Shown: positions 22,223 through 34,010 of the stretch, in pieces
How the letters are laid out: the number at the start of each line of letters is the position of its first letter
How positions within the stretch are numbered: the stretch's first letter is position 1
Source of the DNA: Ephemerocybe angulata
Lineage: Eukaryota > Basidiomycota > Agaricomycetes > Agaricales > Psathyrellaceae
Length of the DNA: 64,000 nucleotides
NCBI GenBank assembly: GCA_013368325.1
Contig: JAACJK010000224.1
Coordinates: 1-64,000, forward strand
Direction: 5' to 3'
The notes under the pieces: model-generated
The model's database searches: none
Told to the model about the DNA's origin: nothing
Seen by the model: only the letters and a program-made list of their open reading frames with translations
Translations under genes and position numbers: made by a program

Positions 22223-23385
22223 GCGACTTGGTACGTATGCTTCACCCTCGCTTCACCCCCTCGCAAACCTCGAACACTGGGATATCCCCTCAAAATCAAT
22301 GTGTATTCAGTGCTTTTTGAAACTTACCACCTCCCTAACACTTGTATTATATGTAAACATCTGACACTTTCGCTGCCCTTCGAAAGGAAAGGTACTTATA
22401 TGACCTGGGACCTGCGCAGTCGCTTCCATTCATTTCAGTTATCAAATGTCGAGAAGGTGCCACTTGCTCCCTGTTGCTCCTGATACTTACTTAAATTGTC
22501 CGGACCTTTTTTGTCGGATTCTGGTAGTCTCGTCGCAAGACATACCTCCCCTGTGGGGAGGGTCTTGTCCTAAACTAGTCGATTAGCCGGGCAGTGTAAC
22601 TTGTCAATACATGTAAACAAAGTTCCAGTTTGGGATGTGTGACAGCGAGTGACCGGCACATTTGGTGCTCTTTCCTCCCAAACCATTCCTGAAGCACTAC
22701 CGAGAGTTCCAAATGGCTTCAATGTTTGTGGAAGGATCCTCTGTACCTTATCTCTCGCAAACTCGAAGAAATGGACTCGCATCGTTAAAGAAAGCCAACG
22801 CCGGCGACTATGTTTGATAAGTGGCCGAAGCTGTCACATCGTGTCACAGCGCGGCAGACGTCGGCAGCTGGCGACCACTACGTTTCGAATGTAATGAAAG
22901 TGTGATTCAATACAAAGTCGTTGATTCGGTATCGGTCCCTCCAGGAAGAGTGGATGGGAAGATAAGCATAAAAATTTTATGTAGAGGTGCACTTTTTCGA
23001 GGAGAATAGATGTCCCCACATAATCTAAATGGCCCGCTCACGCCAGCGTTCGCAAAAGTGGAATTACACTGCCCTACAAAAATCCTATGTTGGTATAAGC
23101 CCCTCTTCGCTAAGGCGTGAGAGGGTTTACTTAGTTGAGCCTAGGATTCTGGGCGGATTGGGCGAGGAGAAGGCTTCGTCGTCCGGACTCCGGCTCTCCC
23201 CATTAATCTAAATTCCCTTCCGTGACATAATAGCATCCGACGACAGTTCTGGCGATGGCAAGAGGACAGCTCGCCGCTGCTCTCTTCATTCATCCACCAC
23301 CTTGTTTGCACCTATTCAGCTGTCCAGCTCTCCGCCTTCACGCTGGCAGAGCATCCTGCGCCTCCCGGCCCCCACATCCTTGAGG
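22223..23385. other. Intergenic stretch before the membrane-protein gene
   Basis: About 1.1 kb without a supported gene. Open frames on both strands are short and do not join by splice sites. No strong repeat is seen. Confidence 0.45.
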
Positions 23386-24926
23386 ATGCCGGCCCAAGGA
23401 TACACCTTCGATGACCTCTTGTGGGCCGTTAGTGCCATCCAGGAAGCCAGATACGCAATAGCGGCCATGTACGGTCTACACATATACGAGTGGATCAACT
23501 GGTGCGTGCGGCAGTCCTGGATCGTTTATTACTCGCTTACCCAGTTGGCGGCGCGCAACTAGTCTGGAGAAGGAGATCAAGCTGGTGAGTTGCACCAGCT
23601 TCGCCAAGTTGGGCTGGAGTGAACAGCGACGCGTTACGTGTATTTTAGATTTACCGTGCACGGTGGACCTCTATCAAGCTCTCCTACTTCCTCTGCCGCT
23701 ACTACCCCCTCATCTGCTGGCCTATCATCATGTGGGCGTATCTTCGAGACCACACATTCGAGGAGTGCGAGAAAATCGGGCATCCAATACATGTCCTCTT
23801 GACACCCTACGTAAGATCTCCTGTCACACTATCTCTGTCGCCTGCCTAATTGTTTCTTGCGGGGCTGCTAGCAATTCTTCTCCCAAGGTAAGCCTCACCC
23901 TCCAACAGTAGACGCGCATCTTCTCAATGCTCAATCCCCCCTTTAGCTGTGATGCTCATGAGGGCCTACGCATTTTGTGGACGAGATTGGCGTGTGTTGT
24001 TGCCTCTTGGCCTATGTTACGGAGCCTTGCTTGGGATCAATGTCTGGGCATTTGCGACACACGTTTACATGCCCCCGCCGATATTCTACGCTCTCATCGA
24101 GCATACGGGTTGTTATCCCAACTATGGAACTGGGGTCATGGCTATTCGCATAGGGGTGCGTCAACCAGTATCATCACCATCACGTCACTCATTTCCACCC
24201 ATAGCTGTCGATGGTATGCAGGACTGCGCTTTCTAGAACCAGCCCTTTCCCTGACCATATTCCTATAGCTAGCTGCCACTCTCATGGATCTAGTGTCACT
24301 CGTCTGTGTCCTGATCTACTGTAAAAAAGAGAGCTCTTTCCGTGGAGGGTCTCTTGCCCACTATTTCATTAAACAAGGTGAGCAGTATGATTGCTGCTGT
24401 CTTTGAATGTTCCTGACTGAGAAGCACAGGACTTGGATCGTTCCTCATGATAACCGTGATCAACGTTGCGGCGGCTATCGCATTCTTTAAGTGAGGCTTT
24501 CTATATCACCTTTCTTCGTGGGCTACTTCTCTGACAAGACGGTCGCATATGTCACAGACCGCCGAGCTATCACAGTGGAATTGGTCTTCCCCTTAGTCTC
24601 GCTGTCTCGAATTTGTTGGTACGTGCGCTGCGCCCCACCTCCTTCAGCAACACTGTATCTGACCCCTTCCTCCGTAGGCCTGTCGAGTGTAAGCATGAGA
24701 CCTTCTCCAATCCCTGCTTCTTACTCACATTACCATTAGCATACTCCAGCTGCGTAGAAAGGTTACCCCGACCCCAACAGAGCTTTCGCGGCGGCATTCC
24801 CTCGTTGTGGACGGTGCTCTAAACAACCTACAGAGCCAAGAAGAGCACGATGTGTGGCTCATGGACTCGGACTCGGACTCGAATAGACGGGCCTCATCCC
24901 TCTCTCACTTTCACTCGAGCTCATAG
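23386..24926 (+). CDS. Multi-pass (7-TM-like) DUF6533-type membrane protein
   Basis: The start MPAQGYTFDDLLWAV is followed by several exons whose GT-AG junctions restore frame. The second and third exons read LEKEIKLIYRARWTSIKLSY, matching the 'D/E-E-V/I-x-x-I/V-W/Y-R-A-R-W' pattern I associate with DUF6533 proteins of mushroom-forming fungi. Apolar segments include YPLICWPIIMWAYL, VLLPLGLCYGALLGINVWAF, LMDLVSLVCVLIYC and LGSFLMITVINVAAAIAFF, consistent with about seven spans. The cytosolic tail ends with a Ser/Asp run (MDSDSDSNRRASS). The family is large and lineage-expanded, and its function is unknown; a receptor-like role is only speculation. The junction around 24500-24580 is less certain. 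Confidence 0.75.
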
Positions 24927-25391
24927 TCTTGTGCAGTCATTCGTTTCTTGCTGGACTCTTTGAACTCGGGCACACATTCATTTGCATACCTTGTTGTACA
25001 TTAAACATTTGTACTTTACCATATCCTCAGCATCTATACCACATACGCAGTCTTGGTCATACCATCTGGAATATACTTGTTTATATACCTGGGACCCCGG
25101 CGCTTAACCGACCCCTTTCTGCAGATTTAAAGTTAGACGCTGTCAAATAAGCTGGGTTGAAACGTCCACAATTTTCATAAAGCTGGTGCAACTAGTATCA
25201 GCGTCCACCTAATCTCAATCCAATCCTCTCCCGAATCATGAATCATGAAAGTCATCGCAGCCGTATCGCAGCCGGGACGTTGCGCGGGAAATGGCTGTGG
25301 GAAAAGCGCGCCTAAATTAAATTACACTGACCTCAGAACAGTGCACGCGCTTGCGATCTCTTCATCCCCGACGACGACGACGACGGCAAAC

Positions 25392-27125
25392 ATGGTTTCT
25401 GCAGACAATCTAAATCTAGATGTCCTCGAACTGATATTCGCCTACCTGTCTGGCCATGACTTGACCTGTGTCGGTCTCGTCAGCCGGTCGTTCCTTGCTG
25501 GTGCAATCCCAACGCTTTACAGAAACATTGTTTATAGGCTGAGGGAGGCGAAAGCTTATGACACGGTGCGGAATCGTGGTACCTCAATAGATCCTGATAT
25601 TCACTAATTATCGGATGATATGACTCGTAGATCATGTCTCCGTTCGCTGTCCTCCTATCTCACAAAGGATTGTCGAAGCATGTACGGACAATCGGTACGT
25701 CGAACTCAATAGTAGACCGGCACGCGGAGATCTGAAGGAGACTTCAGACCTTCAAGCCATACCCCGAACCAACCACCTCAAAATTCGGCCACAACCGCAC
25801 TCGGGCTTCATGCGCGACTGCCGCAAAGCCATCGAGCTCTGCGACTCACTCCATACCTTCCGCTGCACAGAATCCAACGTCGTCCCCGCCTTCCTCATGG
25901 CGCTGCAGAACAAGCCAAACTTGCAACAGATCCGCCTGCACGGGAGTCTCACACCAGAGCAGACCAAACTGCTGGTGAATCTGAACTCGGGGCTGACGGA
26001 GGTGTTTTTGGAGTATGCGAGCTGGAACGTTGTGGATGCGTTACCGAAGTGGACAGCGGGGCTGCACAGAAGTTTGCAAAGTTTGGTTCTCTACGTGAGT
26101 TTCATTAAGACCACTGGAAGCGTTGCTTATGAACGGTGAACACTGACTTTCGTTGGGCACCAGCGTACGGAAGAGTTGAACGAAGGGACTTTGGAGTCCA
26201 TCTTGAAAGAACTCCCTGAATTGAAGGGACTTCATGTTATTCAATGCCCTCGAGTTGACCAGGCAACAGTTCTCAACCTCGTCAGTCACACCCCAGCACT
26301 CGAAGCCCTATCATTCACCACCATGGTATGTCCATGCATATGCCTAACAAGCGAACCCACCTATTCACGCAGTATTCCTCCTCTACGTAGGAAAATGGCA
26401 AGCCTATCGGTACCATTCCTCCCCTTCCCTCCTTGCAACACCTTGCCCTCGACGCGCGATACCATAAGACACCCTCCCCTACCCCCGCCATCTTGATGAC
26501 CCTTCTCGACAACCTCAAGGCCTCGGCCCCGACCCTATCCTCCTTCTCCATCAAGCTCCCCGAGCGCAAGATTACCATCCCCCCGACCTTCATCGACAGG
26601 CTAATTGAAGTATACGGGACTTTCTTGAAGAAACTGTCGTTCTTGGATTGCGAGGTTGAGCTGGTGTCGATTGAGAAGATTGCGGAGGAATGTTCATTCC
26701 TCGAGAGATTGGACGTGTCCATACCGATCCGCGATGTGGTGCGTTCCGCCCTCTCTCATGAGATTTTGTGACCTCACCTTGCTGCCCACAGTATGCCTTC
26801 GCGAGTACTCTGGGTTCCGCAGAGAACTTACACACGCTGGTGGACGTCGAATCTCATGTCGCACATGGCGTCCACCCGTCGCTGAACCTCGAGATGGTCG
26901 AGTACCTTATGGAGTCGGTGCCGAGTTTAAGGAAGGTCGTCAGTGGAAGACGCGTCTGGGTCCCCGTATGTTTACTCTGCATTTCCCTGTTTTCTCGAGA
27001 AGCTAACTTTGTTGCTTTCTTAATAGGAGGGCATTGCAGAGGACTTCGACGGTACTGTCAGACTGGACCGGCGATTACCTTACCGTTCGCGACCTTCGTG
27101 GTTTTTGCCAACCACGACGATGTAA
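25392..27125 (+). CDS. F-box/LRR-like protein unrelated to the MNKCLQ family
   Basis: The start MVSADNLNLDVLELIFAYLS opens an F-box (LELIFAYLSGHDLTCVGLVS), the SKP1-binding module of SCF ubiquitin ligases. Later exons form a leucine-rich repeat-like array: LQQIRLHGSLTPEQTKLL, LHRSLQSLVLY, LPELKGLHVIQCPRVDQAT, LEALSFTTM and LKKLSFLDCEVELVSIEKIA. The final exon (about 27028-27125) ends PSWFLPTTTM-stop. About seven introns of 50-70 bp interrupt it. It differs from the other F-box genes here in start motif, exon number and sequence, so it is not part of that local family. Substrate unknown. Confidence 0.75.
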
Positions 27126-27208
27126 TCCGAGGAGGCAAAACTGCTATATTTTTTGGAGACGGTGCTGGGTATGATTATAGAAGTACGCTGTCCCCAGCGC
27201 TGTTTTCA

Positions 27209-28027
27209 TCAGCTCCATGAAGTTACTGCGTACCCGACAAATGCTGCACTGCCCCCAGCCAGCATCACCAGCGTCGTTGTGTTTTTCTATAAACACGAGT
27301 GAGTACATACAGGTTGACCTACAATACGAGGAGGAGATTGTGACTTACCCGCCGCCGCCAATATGACTCTTTTTCCTCCTGAGATTTATGATGGTACCGC
27401 GACAGCCTGGCAGGGCCATCGAAAATCTTGACAACACTAGAAGAAGGAATAGCTTGACCATTCGGGGCAGAGGTTGAGAGCGGCCTTCCGTTCGCGGAGG
27501 AAGTAGTGGGTGTGGAAGGCATGGTCGCCCACGGCTCCATCTGGAGCTGTTGCGGGGCGAGCGACGGGCGCCTACGCTGGCTCTCCTGAAGAGCAGCGTG
27601 CCGGGGCTGAGCTGGTCCATCAAAGACTCTCGGAGAGGGCATCGTGAGGCGTTTCGGGGGCATGGGATCTCTGATCCGCTCCTTGGCCAGTCGCTGTCGG
27701 TCTGCGCATGAATATGTCTTGGGCAGTTTGACGGATTTCTTCAGGAATAGGCGCGGTTCGTTTGGCCGGCTAGGGGCGTCCAGGATGTTGAATACGGGCT
27801 GGTAGGGTACTTCATCGTCGAGGGGGACGGGAGGCGGCGGCGGGATCTGGAACGGTGGGGCTGTTGGGACGAGGAGGGGAGAGGGCGCGAGGGTTGTTGG
27901 GTGACTTGCGGGGCGATGAGGGTTGACGCGAGCCGTCGGGCAGATACGGTCGTAACCATCGCCGTTAGCGGTCGCGCAGAAAACATTGGGAGAAGAGAGG
28001 GAAAGAGAATAGATTGCAGCCGTCGAC
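27209..28027 (-). CDS. Pro-rich protein with C-terminal membrane anchor (5' end unresolved)
   Basis: Two exons are clear: about 28027-27349 and 27286-27209, joined in phase by a 62-bp intron. The long exon is rich in Pro and Ser, with a basic middle (LKKSVKLPKTYSCADRQRLA) and two FDGPA motifs. The last exon adds TTTLVMLAGGSAAFVGYAV, a good single membrane span, directly before the stop. This suggests a tail-anchored or mitochondrial membrane protein. No ATG opens the frame. An overlapping frame from 27986 starts MFSARPLTAMVTTVSARRLA, which looks like a mitochondrial presequence but is in another frame, and I could not find an intron that joins the two. Either an upstream exon supplies the start or there is a frame change. 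Family not recognised. Confidence 0.5.
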
Positions 28028-28029
28028 AA

Positions 28030-29287
28030 CGTCTATATTCCTCAGATATGCTTTATGCTGGCTGTAAGCGGAGCATTCAGGCTTGGGACACAGGAAACCA
28101 AACCGCCGGCTGATGTAAAGAATCAGCAAGCTCAGCTGGGCGCAGGCCGACATCATGCGGACGGGTGAATCTGGGTGAGTTCGTCATGAAGAACGGATAT
28201 TCCGCCTTTGCGGCTCCTAACGGTCCGGGTGCGGGGTCGTCGTCGGTCAAGAGAGTTTATGGAGGCACACTACGAGGTCAAGGAAGTGAATTTGAAATTT
28301 GTAGTGGTGGCTAAGTTCCGCAAAGATGAGCCGGATGGGGAGTCGGCGGCCAGATATGTTTAGGCCCAGAAGGCGGGCCTTCGGAAGCCTTCGGACCAGC
28401 CAAACCACAAGGCTTCGAGCTCTTTCGAACCAGATACTACGAACCATGTGAGCCTCTCGGATTGACCAGTTCGGTAGATCCATGGATGCTCGAACGCAGG
28501 AGGAGACACGTCTGCCCTTAGCCCTGGCAAGCAACGCCACGTTTAAGCTGTTCTGCATAAAAGCACACGGTATATCGGTCTAAAGCTTCTCTCGTCGAGT
28601 CATGAAGGCAGTCCCGGAGAAAGGAGGGAGGGCAGGGAGTAATTGAAGTAGTGCAATGGGTGTGATGCAACCTCGGAACGGTGATCCTGGTGACCTTTGT
28701 TGTGAAACTGCGCAGACTTGTCGGAGGAGGATATCAGTCAGTCAGGTATGACGGTATGGGGCGGCTGCAACGAGGCTTTTCCCCTTAACCATGTTTATGG
28801 ATTGTATCATTTGAGGTTCAAGGTGCATCGTGGTCGGGGTTGTGTTTCGAATTTAGCTTGGAAGGCGATGCCAAATACGATATTTCGGCAATTGCCGAGG
28901 TGCTGCGCCACACTCCCCACGGAGCGGCGGGGTCGGATCGCGGTATTGTGCTCGGTAATGACTTCAAGTTGCTTTTGTTCATCTCAGCGTTCACCCGAAG
29001 GCTCATGGCAGGCGATCTACTCTCAGATCGCAGTCCCGGGCTCTCAAGGGATGCTTAATGTAAGCTCAAGTAAATTCTTGTACTTTAAAGCTTACTATTG
29101 TTGTTCTTCAGTTGCTACAGGACTCATGGATCTCAGAGGTATAACCGGACATGACATGAACGGGACGAGCATATGGCCCTAAACATTCATTGAGACTGTC
29201 AAGTCTTGTCTTTTGTGGCTGACTATCCGAATTGTAATCACATCCGGGAATATCGAAACACTGAAGAGCCCCGGTATTCTGGGGCCT
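28030..29287. other. Intergenic stretch upstream of the DUF7587-like gene
   Basis: No gene supported. A minus-strand frame at 28247-28558 could be a non-coding shadow or an upstream exon of the 27.2-28.0 kb gene; no splice link was found. Confidence 0.4.
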
Positions 29288-32052
29288 ATGGTGCTTGCAA
29301 TGAGGCATACACGTGTTGCAGAGCCATTTCCATATCCGAGCCGGGTTCAAGAGATTATTTATGAACCCGTTCGCAAAAGGCTGCGCCCGGTATCCATGAG
29401 GCGAGCCTCATATAAGCATCCCGAGCCCAGAGTTCACGATCGCATTCCCTCTCCCTCCATCATGATTCCCTCACCTAATTCCGAGCCCTACCTCTTCCCC
29501 CTGCCCCAGTACGGCTTTGGGGCCGATATTGATTTCAAGACCCTCCTACCCAACAACCCCTTCCTGTACCGGGTGTACACACCGAAGGAACGCTCACCTT
29601 TCTTTGACGAGTCAGATCCATTTTTCGTAGCGCCCAAATTCGACGAAGTCTACGCCCGGACTCCAGTCGAAGTAACCTCGGCGACGATTATTGATCCCCT
29701 CGACTCAAGCTACTCAGATGTTGCAACACATATGGAGTGGACGACTCGCTCCCAGTCCATCTTCTTATCAACCTCCTTCAGCTTCGCTTGGTCAATATGG
29801 GAAGCAGTGAGGCGCTACCACCACGGGATGAAGAAGGACGTTGAAATCGCGGTAATCGATGCCTCGGCGGTCATGGGAAGGGCGGCTACTGCAGTGGAAC
29901 TATTAAAGAACGGCTCTGATGAAGAGTGAGTACCCACATTATTATCACTTCTTCACGCTAACAAAAGAATGTGATTTCCAGGCGTACATCACAACACACC
30001 AAATGGTATCGATTCTCCCAAGAATCACAGTCCGTTCTCATCTACGGCTTCATACCTGGGAACGCAGTGCTCGCCTCCGTCCCCCTCCTCTCTGTCCTTG
30101 AGCGCTTACCTCCTTACTACCTCCGATCGAAAACACAGCCGTCGCCCGGGAGGCCGCTGGACCACCTTGGTTGGAATTTCGCCGATAAGAAGCACAATTA
30201 CCGCCAGTTCTGCCAGGAAATCACAAACCGTTTCTTCGGCCAGTCCCAAGAAATTCGCTTCAGGGATGCGACCGGGGGCTCGATGCGGTTGGCACTGACA
30301 CTCCTCCGGCCGTGGTTCCACCGGACGATCACTCAGGATTTCAAGCACGCAACCAATACTTTACGGGCGCTTGCCATCATCGTTGCCAACTTTGGGGGAC
30401 AATGGTGGGCGAAAGAACACTCGGAGTTGAACCGCATTCTCGACACCATGGCCAACACCTTGGGAGAAGAGCTGTTGCAGCGCTTCAAGCGGGATGACCA
30501 GGCTGAGCTCCACCGACTCCAAGATACTGTCGACACGCTGGAGAAAGTGATCCGAAGGCACGAAACGAAACGCTTGACCAGGCCCAGGCGTGCATCTTCA
30601 GCGGCAAAGGAGTGCTGCTCAACACCTATTACACCAGAGTCTTCACCCAGGGTTCGACCCAGGCGGACGCTCTCGATGAGCATGACCCTCCCCCTCCCTA
30701 CGCGGGAGACCGCGAACGTCCAAACTCCCATCACCCCACCAGAGTCTCCAAGCTTTTCGCAGATCTTCTCCCGGAATGTCGACTTGGAGTATCTGCCTTC
30801 AACGATCACCTTCCAGCCGTTCACGCCTCCAGTCGAATGGCCATCCCTTCCCATGACGACTCCCCCCCTCTCAAGGTCAGGATCTACTCGCTCGATCGGC
30901 CTTGCCACCACTCCCCCAGCTCTCAGGTCCATTCTCAGCCCCGTCGAGGAGGTTCTCTCGCCCACAGAAGACGTCACACCCGCAGTGCCGCAGGCTGAGG
31001 GACAACACACTGCGCCGCAGACCCCGACCACCCCGCAGAAGGAGCTCAAGTTCGAAGCCCCACAGACGCCCATGTTCACTCCACGCAAGACCCAGTACCT
31101 CCCTTCTCCCGCGACCACTCCCCCAGCTGTGCTGGACTCCCTTACCCGGGACGGCTTCCGCGCACGGACCCTTTCAGATCTCGCTCCAGGAGGGCTGAGG
31201 ATCGAAATTCCAGCTGCTGTGCCCAGGCAGCTCGTGTTCCCACCTTCCCCGGTGGAGAGCATCGGGGATCAGAGTCTTCGTACATGTGCGGAGTCTCCAG
31301 AATCGTCCCCAGGCACGCTTGCTCCCAGTCCTATTCCACCCCACGCAGGCATTGCGGACGGAGAGTCGAAGACACCGCTGGGGAAGAAGCTGCCGTTGCA
31401 GCTGGATTCACCCGTTGTTCTGTCTTCAACGAAGGAGAAGCTCGATGAGCTGCCTCCTCTTCCTCCCTCGCCGGCTTTGTCATGGGGCAGCGCGTCGACC
31501 CTCTCCTTGGACTCGAGGGCAGCATCGCCTGCACCCATTGGGGTCAGAGACTCCTTCGCATCCGACACAACACGGGTAGCACCAGGCTCTCCTGTCTCGA
31601 TGAAGAGGTCGAGGTCGACTTCATCCCTTTCCTCCGTCCAGTCGCGTCGCTCTGTTCTCGACCTGCTTCCTCCGAGACCCGCAGTTGAAGATGAATCGAA
31701 GGAGAAGGGAAAGGTTGTCGAGGTAGCCCCGAGTTCCCCGGTCTCTCCTCAAACCCCGCTCAGTGACTACCTCGTCACCCCGGTGGAGACAAGTCCGAAG
31801 CGGGGAGTCTTCCCATACCGCGTTCCCCGTCCCCCAGTCGGGATCTTCAACACACCTCTGGAGGTGGATGCTGGCGTGCGGGCGTATGAGCACACCGACT
31901 TGAACACGGAGCTGCGGAAACGCGGGAGACGTGCTGGTAAACCGAAACTGGTTGAAACAGGCGCCTTCATTGTAACCGGGTTCCTTGTGGGCGCTTTTGC
32001 CACTTTGTTTTTGGTCTCGACGCAACGCAGGACGTTGTTGTCGTTGACTTGA
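29288..32052 (+). CDS. DUF7587-like protein with disordered Pro/Ser tail and C-terminal TM
   Basis: Exon 1 ends at 29925 and exon 2 runs from 29982 to 32052 after a 56-bp intron; the frame is kept (E-RTSQHTKWYRF). The N-terminal globular part has FLYRVYTPKERSPFFDES, HMEWTTRSQSIFLSTSFSFA and IAVIDASAV, a layout I associate with the fungal DUF7587 region. An Arg near the start and an STS-like motif later recall ADP-ribosyltransferase folds, but no catalytic Glu is evident. A helical stretch (NTLGEELLQRFKRDDQAELH) follows. About 400 residues of low-complexity Pro/Ser/Thr with many SP/TP sites come next, and then a C-terminal hydrophobic span (GAFIVTGFLVGAFATLFLVS). It is likely membrane-anchored with a phosphorylatable cytosolic region. 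Start could also be 29396 or 29459. Confidence 0.65.
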
Positions 32053-32551
32053 ACGTATAGTTTACCGCTAAGCTCCCTTGGCAGCTAGACTGTCTGTGTA
32101 AAGTTCCAACCATTCCTGTATCTTCGTTTCATTTTCTTCACAGTACCATCTCTCTGTGTAATAGTAGTCCGATTTACTTACTACCTCCTTAACGAACACG
32201 CTGAATCAGCCAAAGACGAGTAGATTAGAATTCCCCAATGTACAACCATGTAGTTCTAGTATGTAGTCACCTTAGTATGCACATTATGCTGTATATGCAA
32301 GCCTTTCCAATAGACGTGTAATCATCTATTCTCTTGAGTCTGAGCCTATGATTTTTGATGAGCGAATTCAAAGGGGGGAATGCCGGCGCTTAGAATAGGC
32401 GCGTGTCCCAATTACGGACTCATACGTTGCACAGCACCATTCATTGCAAAGCATATTCACCCCCTTATAGACTCATTGAAACTGTTTGTGTCTTCTCAAA
32501 GAATTCGTCTGGATACTATACATTGCTTTATATCTGCTGGTTGCTAGTACA
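32053..32551. other. 3' intergenic stretch between convergent genes
   Basis: AT-rich DNA between the plus-strand DUF7587-like gene and the minus-strand methyltransferase. It probably holds both 3' UTRs and terminators. No gene seen. Confidence 0.5.
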
Positions 32552-33493
32552 TCACTTGCGGATGGCATATAAGAAACCATCATAGCCTTTCTCTCCAACC
32601 GTACCGATAGTAGTCGCCTCGACCGCCTTGTCCCCCTTAATACCCTTCAAAAGGGTACGCACTCCCTCGACGCTAGCGTCTGAATATTCGGGGTCCGCAA
32701 CTCGGCCATTGCGACATACGTTGTCAACGATCTAGAATATATCGTCAGAAATCGTATCAAATTTTATTCAGGTGGTAAAGTTCCAGGCACACCAGCACAC
32801 CCCGCCCCGAACCTGATTTTCAGGCTCGGGCGTCCGGGTGGCCAGCCGGAAGACGACTTACAATGACGCCACCGCTCCTTACGAGCCTCTTCGCCTCCTG
32901 GAAGTACAGAAGGTTGCCAGGCTTGTCGGCATCGATGAAGGCAAAATCGTAAGGCGGGCTAGGCTCAAGCTTCTTGATCGTTTCGCTGGCGGGGCCCACG
33001 ATGACCTCGACTTTGTCTGCCAGGCCGGCGTTGGTGAGGTTCTCCCTCGCGACCTGCGTGTATTTGGAACTGTTGGTATACGGCGATTCTGCGTATCAGG
33101 AATTACAGTCGTACCTTAGCATGGTGAGCGTCCAGCTCAAGGGTGGTTACATGGCCTCCTTCAGGTACGCCTCTCGCCAGCCAGATCGTAGAGTAGCTAG
33201 AGAAAGGAGGGAAAGTTAGTCACATTCCGGCTCTGATGTACAGAACTGACAAACGCCTACCCTCCGAGTGTACCGACTTCGAGAACCCTCTTCGCCCCTG
33301 TTGTCCGCACCAGCAAGTTCAAGAGCTTGCCCTGGGCAGGGGAAACAGCGATGTCAGGAAGCCCCTGGTCTTTGCTGTTCTTGAGTGCGGCTTCGAGGAC
33401 GGGGTCATCACCAAGGAGGAACGAGTTGTGGTAGACGTCGCTCTTCTTCCAGTCTTCGACGGTTGTGGGCGGAGAGGCTGGGCGGGTTGACAT
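32552..33493 (-). CDS. SAM-dependent O-methyltransferase, caffeoyl-CoA/catechol type
   Basis: Four exons (33493-33261, 33196-33115, 33053-32862, 32731-32552) sum to 687 nt, giving 228 residues, the normal length for this family. The SAM-binding motif I is VLEVGTLGGYSTIWLA, followed by VTTLELDAHH. The metal/substrate region FAFIDADKPGNLLYFQEA carries the Asp residues expected to hold the divalent cation, and motif IIVDNVCRNG follows. It should transfer a methyl group from S-adenosylmethionine to a vicinal diol or catechol-like acceptor in the cytosol. The natural substrate is unknown. No P450 is adjacent, but one lies 3 kb downstream, so a shared pathway is possible yet unproven. Confidence 0.95.
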
Positions 33494-34010
33494 TGTAGAT
33501 ATGATTGGGACTTGGTAGTTGACTGGTAGTCGTCGGGTTTAGGAGCGTTTATATAGGGGCCCTGGACAGTGATAGGGCATCAATGTGGACCTCGCGGAAT
33601 TTATCAGATAAGATGACGGAACAAGGAGAGCTTCAGAGACATCTCCATATTCAAGGCAGAAATGGCGCGTAGGAGTCACAAAAAACACGAGAAGCACAAG
33701 GAGCGTGCTGCGGACTACTATGTAGTATCGGATGCAACACTTCCGCCGTCTAATTCGGGCTGTGGTGATGTGGATAGGCGCCCATGTAAGGGTGTTATTA
33801 CTATCAGATAAGATTACACCCGTACGGCCAGGTGAAGCCAATATAGACTCTTAAGATCCGTCAGAGGTCCAGGTGGTGCAGAGGTGGTGTATCAGAGATG
33901 ATATAGATCAAGTGTGTGCATTATGCGATAGTTGTGTCGTAGGGAAGGTGAAAGTGGTGACTCGCCAATGGGACCCGGGAGCCGTTGTTAGTGGTTGCAT
34001 CATCCTGGAG
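33494..34010. other. Intergenic stretch
   Basis: About 500 bp between the methyltransferase start and the t6A dehydratase stop. No gene supported; it presumably holds the methyltransferase promoter. Confidence 0.5.

Noticed and set aside
30333..31262. Minus-strand frame of 309 codons opposite the DUF7587-like tail
   Set aside because: Composition is the mirror of the Pro/Ser-rich coding strand and no ATG-led conserved sequence is present.
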